Part shown: one piece after another, positions 35,405 through 44,509 of the stretch | How the letters are laid out: each line of letters begins with the position of its first letter | How positions within the stretch are numbered: the first letter of the stretch is position 1 | Source: JAHQVI01 sp050330195 | GTDB lineage: Bacteria > Pseudomonadota > Alphaproteobacteria > Rhizobiales > Rhodomicrobiaceae | Assembly (NCBI GenBank): GCA_050330195.1 | Contig: JBHJOB010000103.1 | Span: forward strand, 1 to 64,000 | Reading direction: 5' to 3' | DNA: 64,000 bases | Program-made: the position numbers and the translations under genes | Notes under the pieces: generated by a model | What the model saw: the letters and a program-made list of their open reading frames with translations, nothing else | Told to the model about the DNA's origin: nothing | The model's database searches: none

Positions 35405-36772
35405 TCAAGCGGCCGCGTCTGTTCCCGTCTGGCCGAACGTGTCCGCCATCGACCTCATCCGGCCCTCCAGATGGGAAATCTCGGCCGGACATTTGCCGCC
35501 ATAAGCCCAGTTCAGCAACTCGACCGTATGGACGACGGGCGAGGCATCGTCGCCGGAAAGCTGGGTGATGCAGCCGATATTGCCGGTCGCCACGCAATCG
35601 GGCTTTGTCGCGGCGATGTTTTCAAGCTTGCGCTCACGCAATTCGCTCGCCAGTTCCGGCTGGGTAATATTGTAAGTTCCGGCCGAACCACAGCAAATGT
35701 GGCCTTCGGCAATTTCGGAAATCGTAAATCCGGCGTCGCGCAGCAAACGGCGCGGCTGCTCGGTCACGCGCTGGCCATGCTGCATCGAACAGGCCGAATG
35801 ATAGGCGACGCGAATATCCGACCATCCGGCTGGCGCGCCCAGCCCCAGCGTATCGGCCAGAAACTCGGTGATGTCTTTCGCCAGACCGCTGATCCGTGCT
35901 GCACGCTCGGCAAATTCGGGATCGTGCGCCAGCAGATGGCCGTAATCCTTGACGGTCGTGCCGCAGCCGGACGCCGTGACCAGGATCGCATCGAGCGGCT
36001 CCTCGGCCATCGCCTTTTCCCAGGCAATGACGTTCCGGCGGGCAAAATCGCGGGCTTCCTCCTCGCGGCCCATATGGTGAACCAGCGCCCCGCAGCAGCC
36101 TTCCCCGGCGGCAAGCACGACCTCGACCCCTTGCGATGTCAAAAGCCGGATCGCGGCATCGTTGATCTGCGGGCGCAGCACTTCCTGAGCACATCCCGAG
36201 AGCAGGGCAACCCGCGCCGTCCTTTCGCCCATGGCGGGAATGGTGCGCCCCCGCCCATGCGCACCGCTTTTCGGCAATCCGGCGGGCGCCATGCCAATCA
36301 TCGTCGCCAGTTCCTTGAGACCGACGGCGCGCAGCAACGGCCGGAACGGCTTGGCGAACAGGGCGGCAATCAGCGATGCGCGGAAACGCGCCGGATAGGG
36401 AAGCACGATCTGGAGCAATCGCCGGGTCAGGCGGTCCTTGATCGGGCGGCTGCCGGTTTCCTCGATGCGCACACGGGCATAATCGACCAGATGCATGTAA
36501 TCGACGCCGCTCGGGCAGGTCGTCATGCAGGACAGACAGCTCAGGCAGCGGTCGACGTGAAAGCGAACCTCATCCGATGCCTTCCGATCGTTCTCCAGCA
36601 TGTCCTTGATCAGATAGATCCGTCCGCGCGGGCTGTCGCGCTCATCGCCGAGGATCACATAGGTCGAGCAGGTCGCCGTGCAGAAGCCGCAATGCACACA
36701 TCGGCGCAATATGTCGTTGGCCTCCTTGAGATTCGGATCGGCGAGCTGCGTCAGGGAGAAATGCGTTTCCAT
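35405..36772 (-). CDS. glcF: Glycolate oxidase iron-sulphur subunit
   Basis: GlcF carries electrons from the flavin subunit of glycolate oxidase to the quinone pool. The 455 residues contain two 4Fe-4S motifs, CVHCGFCTATC (Cys25, 28, 31, 35) and CLSCLSCMTTC (Cys76, 79, 82, 86). Cysteine-rich CCG domains follow (SGCAQEVLRPQ, EGCCGALVHHMG, YHSACSMQHGQ, ICCGSAGTYN). The ATG at 36772 has AGGA about 8 nt upstream; the frame is open 63 nt earlier. It is the last gene of glcDEF; 138 nt separate it from glcE. Confidence 0.95.
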   Translation of the reverse strand: METHFSLTQLADPNLKEANDILRRCVHCGFCTATCSTYVILGDERDSPRGRIYLIKDMLENDRKASDEVRFHVDRCLSCLSCMTTCPSGVDYMHLVDYARVRIEETGSRPIKDRLTRRLLQIVLPYPARFRASLIAALFAKPFRPLLRAVGLKELATMIGMAPAGLPKSGAHGRGRTIPAMGERTARVALLSGCAQEVLRPQINDAAIRLLTSQGVEVVLAAGEGCCGALVHHMGREEEARDFARRNVIAWEKAMAEEPLDAILVTASGCGTTVKDYGHLLAHDPEFAERAARISGLAKDITEFLADTLGLGAPAGWSDIRVAYHSACSMQHGQRVTEQPRRLLRDAGFTISEIAEGHICCGSAGTYNITQPELASELRERKLENIAATKPDCVATGNIGCITQLSGDDASPVVHTVELLNWAYGGKCPAEISHLEGRMRSMADTFGQTGTDAAA

Positions 36773-36910
36773 TCTGTGTCCTAGGTGGTTTGAATCCAAC
36801 GCTTCGAACCACGTCTTTTTTTGCTGATGGATCAAATTGACATGACGTTTGAAACACTTACCTCAAGAAACCGGATGGCACGAGGAATTCAAACGGTCAT
36901 GTTTGATCCA

Positions 36911-38140
36911 CTAAACTCCGGCATACATGCGGCCTGGATTGAAAATCCGGTGCGGATCGAAGGCTTCCTTGAGGCCCCGGATGAGCGCCATATTAGCCTC
37001 GGGCAGAGGCTGAAACACGTCCACGGCGCCGCGCGTCGTCTGAGGCGCGCGGACCAGCATGGCGTCGGCCGCGAATTCGGCGATGATGCGGCGGATCATG
37101 GCTGCCCCCGCGTCGGTTGCGGGCGAAACCTCGACCCAGATCAGCCCGCCGGACCACTCATAGGCCGCGTGACAGTCGAGCTGCGCGCGCAGCGAACTGA
37201 CCAGCGTCGCGGCGCGGTCCGGTGAAACCGTGATCCGCCAGAGCGGGCGGTCGCCGCCGTCGAGAAACTTCATGGTGCGGATATCGTCCCAGAAGCTGCG
37301 GGAGCGCTCGTCGTCCAGTTCGTAAATCGCTCCGAAGGCTTTCAGCCGCTCATGCAGTTCACCGACACGGCGGCCCACGGCGGCGGAAAAATTCTCCAGA
37401 CGCAGCACCGTCACCGGCTGCCCGAGCTTGGCGATATCCGGGCTGGCCATCCGTTCGACGAACGCGGCCGGAAGGTGCACCGTTCCCGAAACCTCGTAAG
37501 GTGTCCCCATCGCCTGACACATCGCCGTCACGGCGCCTTCGTCAGGCAGATTGAGGAAGATCAGTGACCGCGTCTCCTCCGCTCTGGGCATTACCTTCAT
37601 CGTCACTTCGCTCAGGACGGCCAGCGTGCCCCATGATCCGGCCAGCCCGCGCGCAACGTCGTAGCCGGTCACGTTCTTCATGACGCGCCCACCGGATTTG
37701 ATGATCTCGCCATTGCCGTTCACGGCCCGGACACCGAGCAGATGATCGCGGGCGCTGCCTCTCAGAATGCGGCGCGCACCGGAAGCGTTGACCGCGACGG
37801 TGGCCCCAATCGTTGCCTGAGCGTTGCCGCCCGCCGGCGAAAGCCGTTCCCAGCGTGCCGGCTCGAATGCCAGCTCCTGCCCGTTTTTCGCAAGTAGCGC
37901 CTCGATTTCCGACAGCGGCGTTCCGGCCTTGGCCGAGACTACAAGCTCGGTCGGCTCGTAAAGCGTCACGCCGTTCATTTCGCTGGTCGAAATCCGCGTC
38001 GCGACCTGCATGGGCCGTCCGATATGACGCTTGGTCCGGTTTCCGCAGATTTCCACGGGCATCTTCTGACCGACCGCCTGAGCCACCAGGCTGGCCAATT
38101 CTTCCTCGCCGGGCGGGAGATAGGTTTCGTCAACGTACAC
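36911..38140 (-). CDS. glcE: Glycolate oxidase FAD-binding subunit
   Basis: This encodes 409 residues with a PCMH-type FAD-binding fold: VSAKAGTPLSEIEALLAKNGQELAF, SPAGGNAQATIGATVAVNASG, GSARDHLLGVRAVNGNGEIIKSGGRVMKNVTGYDVARGLAGSWGTLAVLSEVTMKV. It ends in FDPHRIFNPGRMYAG. It assists GlcD and GlcF in oxidising glycolate to glyoxylate. It starts with GTG and overlaps the end of glcD by 11 nt, so the genes are translationally coupled. Confidence 0.95.
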   Translation of the reverse strand: MYVDETYLPPGEEELASLVAQAVGQKMPVEICGNRTKRHIGRPMQVATRISTSEMNGVTLYEPTELVVSAKAGTPLSEIEALLAKNGQELAFEPARWERLSPAGGNAQATIGATVAVNASGARRILRGSARDHLLGVRAVNGNGEIIKSGGRVMKNVTGYDVARGLAGSWGTLAVLSEVTMKVMPRAEETRSLIFLNLPDEGAVTAMCQAMGTPYEVSGTVHLPAAFVERMASPDIAKLGQPVTVLRLENFSAAVGRRVGELHERLKAFGAIYELDDERSRSFWDDIRTMKFLDGGDRPLWRITVSPDRAATLVSSLRAQLDCHAAYEWSGGLIWVEVSPATDAGAAMIRRIIAEFAADAMLVRAPQTTRGAVDVFQPLPEANMALIRGLKEAFDPHRIFNPGRMYAGV

Positions 38141-39581
38141 GGGCTGAATACGCCTCTTGGGTCTTGAGCGGAAACACCTTGCCGGGATTCAGCAGCCATT
38201 GCGGATCGAAGATGTTTTTTATGCGCATCTGCTGGGCCATGTCCACTTCGTTGAACTGTACGCTCATCAGTTCGCGCTTTTCAATGCCGACCCCGTGCTC
38301 CCCGGTCAGGCAGCCGCCCAATTCGACGCAGAGCGTCAGAATCTCGTCGCCGCATTTTTCCGCGCGGACCTTTTGGCTCTGGTCATTCGCATCATAAAGA
38401 ATGAGCGGATGGAGATTGCCATCACCGGCATGGAAGATATTGGCGACCGCCAGTTCGTGCTTCCGGCATATGTCGGCGATGCTGGTCAGGGCGCGCGGCA
38501 ACTCGGCCAGCGGGATCACCCCGTCCATGCAGTAATAGTCGGAAATGCGGCCAATGGCGCCGAATGCAGCCTTGCGGCCTTTCCAGATCGCGGCCGACTC
38601 CGCCTCGCTCTCACTGATCTTGACGACCGCCGGATCGAAATCGGAGGCAATCGCCTGAATCTGCGTCAGCAGCGCGTCCATCTCATCCGCCGAGCCTTCG
38701 ACCTCGATGATCAGCAGCGCCTCGACATCCAGAGGGTAGCCCGCCTGGGCGAAATCCTCGCAAACCTTGATCGCCGGACGATCCATGAACTCGATGGCAA
38801 CCGGGATGATGCCCTGGCCGATGATGGCGGACACGCAGGCTCCGGCCGCCTCATTTGAATTGAAGCCGACCATCATCGGGCGCGCGCCCTCCGCTTTTGG
38901 CAGAATGCGCAGGGTTGCCTCCGTCACAATGCCGAACTGGCCCTCGGAACCGACGATCAGGGGCAGGAAATCGTAGCCGGCGGCATCCACGAACGGTCCG
39001 CCGAACTCGACCACATCGCCATTCATCATGACCATCGTCAGGCCGAGCACATTGTTGACGGTCACGCCATATTTCAGGCAATGCGCGCCACCCGAATTCA
39101 TGGCGATATTGCCGCCAATAGTGCAGGCAAGCTGACTGGACGGATCGGGGGCATAGAAGAAATCGGAAGCGGCAACGGCGTTCGACACGCCGAGATTGGT
39201 GATCCCGGTCTGCACACGCATATAGCGGCTCTCAAGATTGACCTCCAGAACGCGGCTCATCCGGGAAAGCCCAAGCACGACAGCGTCTTCCGAGGGCAAC
39301 GCTCCGCCGCAAAGCGATGTCCCCGCACCGCGAGCGATCACACGAACGCCCGCCAGGTGGCAAAAGCTCAAAACCTTGCTGATTTCCTCCGTTGTGCGGG
39401 GCAAAACGACGGCAAGCGGGATCTGCTTATACGCCGTCAGCGCATCGGTTTCAAACGCCCGGCGGCCCGCTTCGTCCGCAACCACGGACGACGCAGGCAA
39501 CAGTTTTTTCAAGGAGTTGATGACGTCGTCTTTCTTCCGCATCACATCGGCGCGCGGCTCCAGAATGGTAATCCCGGACAT
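38130..39581 (-). CDS. glcD: Glycolate oxidase catalytic flavoprotein subunit
   Basis: This encodes 483 residues of the FAD-linked oxidase family: VVLPRTTEEISKVLSFC, RGAGTSLCGGALP, PDPSSQLACTIGGNIAMNSGGAHCLKYG, VGSEGQFGIVTEATLRI. The C-terminal domain carries HAGDGNLHPLI and LTGEHGVGIEKRE with metal- and substrate-binding His and Glu. It oxidises glycolate (or D-lactate) and passes electrons to GlcF. The ATG at 39581 has AAAGGAG 8 nt upstream. It is the first gene of glcDEF and faces a LysR-type regulator gene across 184 nt, which probably contains the control region. D-lactate dehydrogenase activity cannot be excluded by sequence. Confidence 0.95.
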   Translation of the reverse strand: MSGITILEPRADVMRKKDDVINSLKKLLPASSVVADEAGRRAFETDALTAYKQIPLAVVLPRTTEEISKVLSFCHLAGVRVIARGAGTSLCGGALPSEDAVVLGLSRMSRVLEVNLESRYMRVQTGITNLGVSNAVAASDFFYAPDPSSQLACTIGGNIAMNSGGAHCLKYGVTVNNVLGLTMVMMNGDVVEFGGPFVDAAGYDFLPLIVGSEGQFGIVTEATLRILPKAEGARPMMVGFNSNEAAGACVSAIIGQGIIPVAIEFMDRPAIKVCEDFAQAGYPLDVEALLIIEVEGSADEMDALLTQIQAIASDFDPAVVKISESEAESAAIWKGRKAAFGAIGRISDYYCMDGVIPLAELPRALTSIADICRKHELAVANIFHAGDGNLHPLILYDANDQSQKVRAEKCGDEILTLCVELGGCLTGEHGVGIEKRELMSVQFNEVDMAQQMRIKNIFDPQWLLNPGKVFPLKTQEAYSARVR

Positions 39582-39765
39582 GACGTATGCTCCTTTCGTA
39601 CCTTGAGATTGCATTACGAATTATGTGCAATGCATTACCGTAAAATAGACACCGCAAGTGTGAGATTTAACACGCCGTTGCGATTGACAGGCTTTCTGCG
39701 ATGCAACACTATCCCGGAGGCGCACTTTTCAACTAATAGTGATTTAAGATCGGAGACGGTTCAGC

Positions 39766-40740
39766 GTGCCGATTACTCCCATTACCGATCTGGAGATATT
39801 CGCCCGAGTTGCGGCCGCTGGCAACATGTCAGCCGCTGGCCGCGAAATGGGCCTTTCTCCAGCCGTCGTCAGCAAACGCCTGAGCCATATGGAAGATCGG
39901 CTCGGGGCGAGGCTTTTCCAGCGCACCACGCGGCAATTGAAACTGACAGAAACGGGCGAAGGTTTCTACAACCGCGTCGTCCGCATTCTTCGGGAGATCG
40001 AGGAAGCCGAAGCCTACGTGTCGCAAGTCAGCGAAACGGTGGGCGGAACATTACGGATAACCGCTCCGATAGGCTTCTCCCGCAGGCATATTGCGCCCTA
40101 CCTGCCCAATTTCATGCGTCAATACCCCAATCTCTCCGTCGAGATCGCCCTGCGCGACGAGATCGTCGATATTGTCGGCGAGTCGTTCGACGTCGCCATC
40201 CGCATTGCAGAACTCGACGATTCCAGTCTGGTCGCCCGAAAGCTCGCGCCCTGCCGCCGGGTGATCTGCGCCGCTCCCGACTATCTGGAACGGCATGGCG
40301 AGCCGCAAACACTTGCCGAGCTTGCCGGGCATCACTGCCTGTCGCTTGGCTATCAGCAGAGCTGGCGGCTGACAGGCCCCAACGGCAATGCGACCGTCAA
40401 GGTTGCGCCCAAGCTGCGCTCCAGCTCGGAGGATGTGCTCCATGAAGCCCAGCTCAGCGGCATGGGCATCGCACTGCGCTCCACATGGGCGATCAGCGAC
40501 GATCTGAAAACCGGCCGCCTCAGGGTCGTGCTTCCCGATTATCGGGAGACTTCCGGCGTCGCTATTTACGCGGTTTATCCGTGCCGTCAGTTCGTGCCCG
40601 CCAAGCTGAAGCTGTTCATCGATTTTCTCGCGCAGCAATATACGCCCATGCCTTACTGGGATCGCGGTCTGGATCTGAACCGCAAACGCGAGGCTGCGGC
40701 CTGCGCCAGCGCCAGTGCGCCCATGCGCGTCGCGAAATAG
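39766..40740 (+). CDS. LysR-family transcriptional regulator
   Basis: This encodes 324 residues. An N-terminal winged helix-turn-helix (about residues 6-66: FARVAAAGNMSAAGREMGLSPAVVSKRLSHMEDRLGARLFQRTTR) precedes a LysR substrate-binding domain (about 90-300). The helix-turn-helix and GFSRRHIAPYLPNF segment place it near the DsdC/AaeR-like subgroup with no specific match. It is divergent from glcDEF and 80 nt upstream of lutABC, so it probably responds to a 2-hydroxyacid and controls one or both operons. It has a C-terminal Ala-rich tail. Effector and sites are not determined. Confidence 0.92.
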   Translation: MPITPITDLEIFARVAAAGNMSAAGREMGLSPAVVSKRLSHMEDRLGARLFQRTTRQLKLTETGEGFYNRVVRILREIEEAEAYVSQVSETVGGTLRITAPIGFSRRHIAPYLPNFMRQYPNLSVEIALRDEIVDIVGESFDVAIRIAELDDSSLVARKLAPCRRVICAAPDYLERHGEPQTLAELAGHHCLSLGYQQSWRLTGPNGNATVKVAPKLRSSSEDVLHEAQLSGMGIALRSTWAISDDLKTGRLRVVLPDYRETSGVAIYAVYPCRQFVPAKLKLFIDFLAQQYTPMPYWDRGLDLNRKREAAACASASAPMRVAK

Positions 40741-40820
40741 ACCTGCCCGACGAGGGCGGGTCACAAAACCTGATCGTATGCGCGCTTGCTGAATCCGTCA
40801 TTATCTCTTATGACGAAATT

Positions 40821-41591
40821 ATGGATGCACAGCCAAGACCCTACCGTGTTGGGCTTTTCGTCACTTGCCTGGTCGATCTGTTCCGCCCTTCCGTTGGATT
40901 TGCGGCGGTAAAGCTGCTTGAGGGCGCCGGCTGCACGGTCGAAGTTCCCGAAGCGCAGGTCTGCTGCGGGCAGCCCGCCTATAATTCCGGCGACCGGGCC
41001 GACGCAAAAGCGATTGCCGCTCAGGTCATCGACGCATTTCAGGGCTTCGACTATGTCGTCGCGCCGTCCGGTTCCTGCGCGGGCATGTTGCGCAAGCACT
41101 ACCAGATGCTGTTCGAGGACGACCCGGTCATGGCGCCCCGCGCGAAGGATTTCGCCGCGCGCACCTTTGAACTGGTCGCGTTCCTCACCGACGTGTTGAA
41201 CGTTTCCGCCGTCCATGCAAGCTTCACGGGCACGGCGACCTATCACGATTCCTGCTCCAATCTGCGGGAGATGGGCACAACCGAGCAGCCCCGCGCGCTT
41301 TTGCGGACCGTGGACGGGCTGCAACTGATCGAGGCGGAAGACCGCGATGTGTGCTGCGGTTTCGGCGGCACGTTCTCGGTAAAATATCCCGACATCTCGA
41401 ACTCCATGGTCACGGCGAAAACGGCCGCGCTCGGGCGGACCGAGGCGGACATGGTGCTTGGCGGCGATCTTGGCTGCCTCATGAACATTGCCGGAAAGCT
41501 CGCCCGCGAAGGCTCGGACATGCGCGTGCGCCACGTCGCCGAGGTGCTGGCCGGCGAAACCGATGCGCCGCCCATTGCCGCCAGAAAATAA
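40821..41591 (+). CDS. lutA: L-lactate utilisation protein A (CCG-domain oxidoreductase)
   Basis: This encodes 256 residues with two cysteine-rich CCG motifs (VCCGQPAYNSG near residue 55, VCCGFGGTFSVKYP near residue 180) plus SGSCAGML and YHDSCSNLREMG, as in LutA/LldE. With LutB and LutC it forms a complex that oxidises L-lactate to pyruvate in bacteria lacking the classical lctD-type enzyme. The ATG at 40821 gives the family start; the frame is open upstream through the lysR gene and is not coding there. It is the first gene of lutABC. Confidence 0.93.
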   Translation: MDAQPRPYRVGLFVTCLVDLFRPSVGFAAVKLLEGAGCTVEVPEAQVCCGQPAYNSGDRADAKAIAAQVIDAFQGFDYVVAPSGSCAGMLRKHYQMLFEDDPVMAPRAKDFAARTFELVAFLTDVLNVSAVHASFTGTATYHDSCSNLREMGTTEQPRALLRTVDGLQLIEAEDRDVCCGFGGTFSVKYPDISNSMVTAKTAALGRTEADMVLGGDLGCLMNIAGKLAREGSDMRVRHVAEVLAGETDAPPIAARK

Positions 41592-41675
41592 GCCCCGGTC
41601 AACCGGGCTGATCGACATGAAATGGACCGGGCGCCGGATGCCCGGGAGCCAGCCGATTGATTAGGGAAACGCCGC

Positions 41676-43121
41676 GTGCAGCCAACATCGCTGAATTTCA
41701 AGAAGAACGTCGTCAACGCCCTGAGCGACGAGCAGCTCCAGCGCGCCATGCCGAAATCGCAGCTCGGCATGCAGGCCAAGCGCGCCCATGCACGCTCCAT
41801 GCTGCCCGAATTCGACGCGCTGTGCGAGCAGGCCAAGGACATCAAGAACCACACGCTCGCGCATCTCGATCTCTATCTGGAAGCCTATGAGCAGAAGGTC
41901 GAGGAAGCGGGCGGCCATGTCCATTGGGCCGCGACCGCCGAGGACGCGCGCGGCATCATCACGAAAATCTGCAAGGATGCCGGCGCAAAGCTGATCACCA
42001 AGGGCAAGTCCATGGTGGCCGAGGAAATCGCCCTCAACGATGCGCTGGAAGCGGCTGGCATGGAGGTCGCCGAGACGGATCTGGGCGAATATATCATCCA
42101 GCTCCGCAAGGAGACCCCGAGCCATATCATCGCCCCGGCGGCTCATCTCAATCAGGACCAGTTCGAAAGCGAATTCCGCCGCGTTCACACCCATCTGCCG
42201 AAAGACCGTTCGCTGAGCGATCCGGAGGAACTGGTCGCGGAAGCGCGCGGTGTCCTGCGCGAAAAGTTCCTTCAGGCCGACATCGGCATTACGGGGGCGA
42301 ATTTCCTGATCGCGGAGACCGGAACGTCAGTGATCGTCACCAATGAAGGCAATGGCGACCTGACCCAGCTTCTCCCGCGCATCCATATAGTGCTGACGAC
42401 AATCGAAAAAATGGTGCCCACCCTCTCCGACGTCAGCGCGATCCTGCGCGTTCTGGCCCGTTCGGCGACAGGGCAGGAATTCTCGATCTACACGACATTC
42501 TCGACCGGTCCGCGCCGCCCCGGCGATCCCGACGGACCCGAGGAATATCACGTCGTCCTGCTCGATAATGGCCGCTCGGAAATGCTCGGCAGCGACTTTC
42601 AGGACATGCTGCGCTGCATCCGCTGCGGTGCGTGCATGAACCATTGCCCAGTCTACGGCGCGGTCGGCGGACACGCCTATGGCTGGGTTTATCCCGGACC
42701 GATGGGCGCCGTGCTCACGCCGCAGCTTATCGGCGTGCATCAGGCGGGGCATCTGCCGAACGCATCCTCTTTCTGCGGACGCTGCGAGCAGGTCTGCCCG
42801 ATGAAGATCCCGTTGCCGAAGATGATGCGGCACTGGCGCGAGCGCGAGTTCGAGCGCGGCGACTCCCCGTGGACGCAGCGCATGGCGGTGCGCGGCTGGG
42901 CATGGCTGGCCAAACGGCCGAAACTTTACCGTCGCGTGATGTCGCCGGTCATTGGAATGCTCGGCGAGTGGGGCAAGTCGAAAGGGCGCTTCAAGTGGCT
43001 GCCATTTGCGGGCGGGTGGCTGCGGCACCGCGATATGCCCGCCCCGCAAGGGCGAACCTTTCATTCGCAATGGCGGCATGAGCTGAACCGGCGCGAGCGC
43101 GAAGCGGAGTTGGGCCGGTGA
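41676..43121 (+). CDS. lutB: L-lactate utilisation iron-sulphur protein B
   Basis: This encodes 481 residues. The N-terminal ~290 residues are the LutB/LldF domain (TKGKSMVAEEIALNDALEAAG, AETGTSVIVTNEGNGDL). Two ferredoxin-like 4Fe-4S motifs follow, CIRCGACMNHCPVY near residue 312 and CGRCEQVCPMKIPLPK near residue 368. It starts with GTG (AGGGA upstream). It overlaps lutC by 4 nt. It would carry electrons from lactate oxidation with LutA and LutC. Confidence 0.95.
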   Translation: MQPTSLNFKKNVVNALSDEQLQRAMPKSQLGMQAKRAHARSMLPEFDALCEQAKDIKNHTLAHLDLYLEAYEQKVEEAGGHVHWAATAEDARGIITKICKDAGAKLITKGKSMVAEEIALNDALEAAGMEVAETDLGEYIIQLRKETPSHIIAPAAHLNQDQFESEFRRVHTHLPKDRSLSDPEELVAEARGVLREKFLQADIGITGANFLIAETGTSVIVTNEGNGDLTQLLPRIHIVLTTIEKMVPTLSDVSAILRVLARSATGQEFSIYTTFSTGPRRPGDPDGPEEYHVVLLDNGRSEMLGSDFQDMLRCIRCGACMNHCPVYGAVGGHAYGWVYPGPMGAVLTPQLIGVHQAGHLPNASSFCGRCEQVCPMKIPLPKMMRHWREREFERGDSPWTQRMAVRGWAWLAKRPKLYRRVMSPVIGMLGEWGKSKGRFKWLPFAGGWLRHRDMPAPQGRTFHSQWRHELNRREREAELGR

Positions 43122-43840
43122 CAGAGACGAAAAAAGCGCGTGACACCATGATCGCCGCGATCCGGCGCGGGCTTGGCGCAAGGGGCGACGAACCGGGGCG
43201 GCGCGGCACTGTCCGGGCGCGCCTTGAACGCAGCCCTGATGGCATGATACCGGAACGGGCGCGCACGCCGAAAGACGAGCAGCCGGATCTGCTGGCCTCC
43301 ATGCTTAAGTCGACGGGCACGATCGTCCACATTCTCGACCGTCTCGACGACGTGCCGGGCGCGGTTGCCGACCAACTCGCCGCCCTCAATCTGCCCGCGC
43401 GCGCGCGTCACGGCGACGATCCGGTTCTGGCAGGTCTCAACTGGGACGATACCGTAGTCGAACGGCTGAACGGCCCGGCAAGGGGCGAGGACGACGTTTC
43501 GCTGAGCCGCGCGGCGGCAGCGGCGGCGGAGACGGGAACACTGATGTTCACCTCCGGCCCGGACAATCCTTCCACGTTGAATTTTCTGCCCGAAACGCAT
43601 TTCGTCGTTCTTCAGGCGAAGGATATTACGGGCTCATATGAGGAAAGCTGGAACCGCTTTCGCGCAACCTATGGCCGGGGAACGCTCCCGCGTACGGTGA
43701 ATCTGGTCAGCGGCCCATCCGCGACCGCCGACATCGAGCGGACGCTGGTACGCGGTGCGCATGGCCCGCGGCGACTCGCCGTTTTCCTCGTTCTCGACGA
43801 ACAAACGTCGGATGAGGATGAAAGAAAAGATCTTTCTTGA
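43118..43840 (+). CDS. lutC: L-lactate utilisation protein C
   Basis: This encodes 240 residues of the LutC/LUD domain family: helical N-terminal half, then LSRAAAAAAETGTLMF, NFLPETHFVVLQAKDI, and the closing VSGPSATADIERTLVRGAHGPRRLAVFLV, the family signature. It starts with GTG inside the lutB stop (GTGA overlap), so translation is coupled. It completes lutABC. The C-terminus is acidic and ends close to an AT-rich intergenic region. Confidence 0.94.
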   Translation: MTETKKARDTMIAAIRRGLGARGDEPGRRGTVRARLERSPDGMIPERARTPKDEQPDLLASMLKSTGTIVHILDRLDDVPGAVADQLAALNLPARARHGDDPVLAGLNWDDTVVERLNGPARGEDDVSLSRAAAAAAETGTLMFTSGPDNPSTLNFLPETHFVVLQAKDITGSYEESWNRFRATYGRGTLPRTVNLVSGPSATADIERTLVRGAHGPRRLAVFLVLDEQTSDEDERKDLS

Positions 43841-44509
43841 TTTTAACAGCAATCACTTGCCTATCACCGTGATTCTCCGTGCGCACACAATATGCTGCGA
43901 CATTTGCTGACTCACGCACATTATCTGGATAAATTATGGCATTCACGGCACAATAAAATTATCCAGAGCTGTGAACAACACGGTGAAAACACGCTGAACA
44001 GCGAATGTGTTCTCGAACGTCGTGATGTTTGTCACAAAACGGCCATGAGAGTGGCTAAGCCTGAAGTGGTTCGCGGAATATTTTGTGAACGCCCTCTTTG
44101 GAATGCCCCGGCCGACCCCGCGCCGGGGCATTTTTTTGGCCAGAAGCACGTGAAGAGATGCCGTTTCCAGCATCTCTCCAGTGTATTTACCCCGCTAACC
44201 TGCCTGAGCGGCAGATCGTGGCTGCAACAATTTGATGCAACCTAAGATTGTGTAACAAATATCGAGCAACCCATCAAGCTTTTTCGAGATAGGGTATATA
44301 ACTTACCTGCGCAGTGATGCCGGCAAGCAGGATTCACTCGAAAATCCAAGGATGAGTATGGCCCCGCCGCGACGAAACGGTTCCATTTCCAGCCCGAGTT
44401 GGCTTATGGTCTGGCGGGCAATCTCGCGCTTCACGCAGTTCTGACGTTTTTTCGACAAAAACGGACATGGCCCGGAGCATTCCGGTGTGTGAGCGCGTCT
44501 CGGGGGGAC
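43841..44509. other. 669-base gene-free stretch, possible small-RNA locus
   Basis: No protein gene is supported. Bases about 43850-44100 are AT-richer than the surroundings and contain small hairpins such as CGCTG-AA-CAGCG near 43993. The region leads directly into a strong plus-strand terminator at 44103-44137, some 260 nt after lutC. This could be a long lutC trailer or an independent small RNA. The part after the terminator shows nothing recognisable apart from the glycosyltransferase promoter region. Confidence 0.45.
44103..44137 (+). terminator. Strong rho-independent terminator
   Basis: ATGCCCCGGC (44103-44112) pairs with GCCGGGGCAT (44122-44131), a perfect 10-bp stem with a 9-nt loop, followed at once by seven T residues. 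It ends transcription from the lutC direction, either of the lut operon or of an unannotated small RNA. Confidence 0.9.

Noticed and set aside
40485..40820. Extending lutA upstream into the LysR gene
   Set aside because: The added residues overlap conserved LysR coding sequence in another frame. The LutA family begins at 40821.
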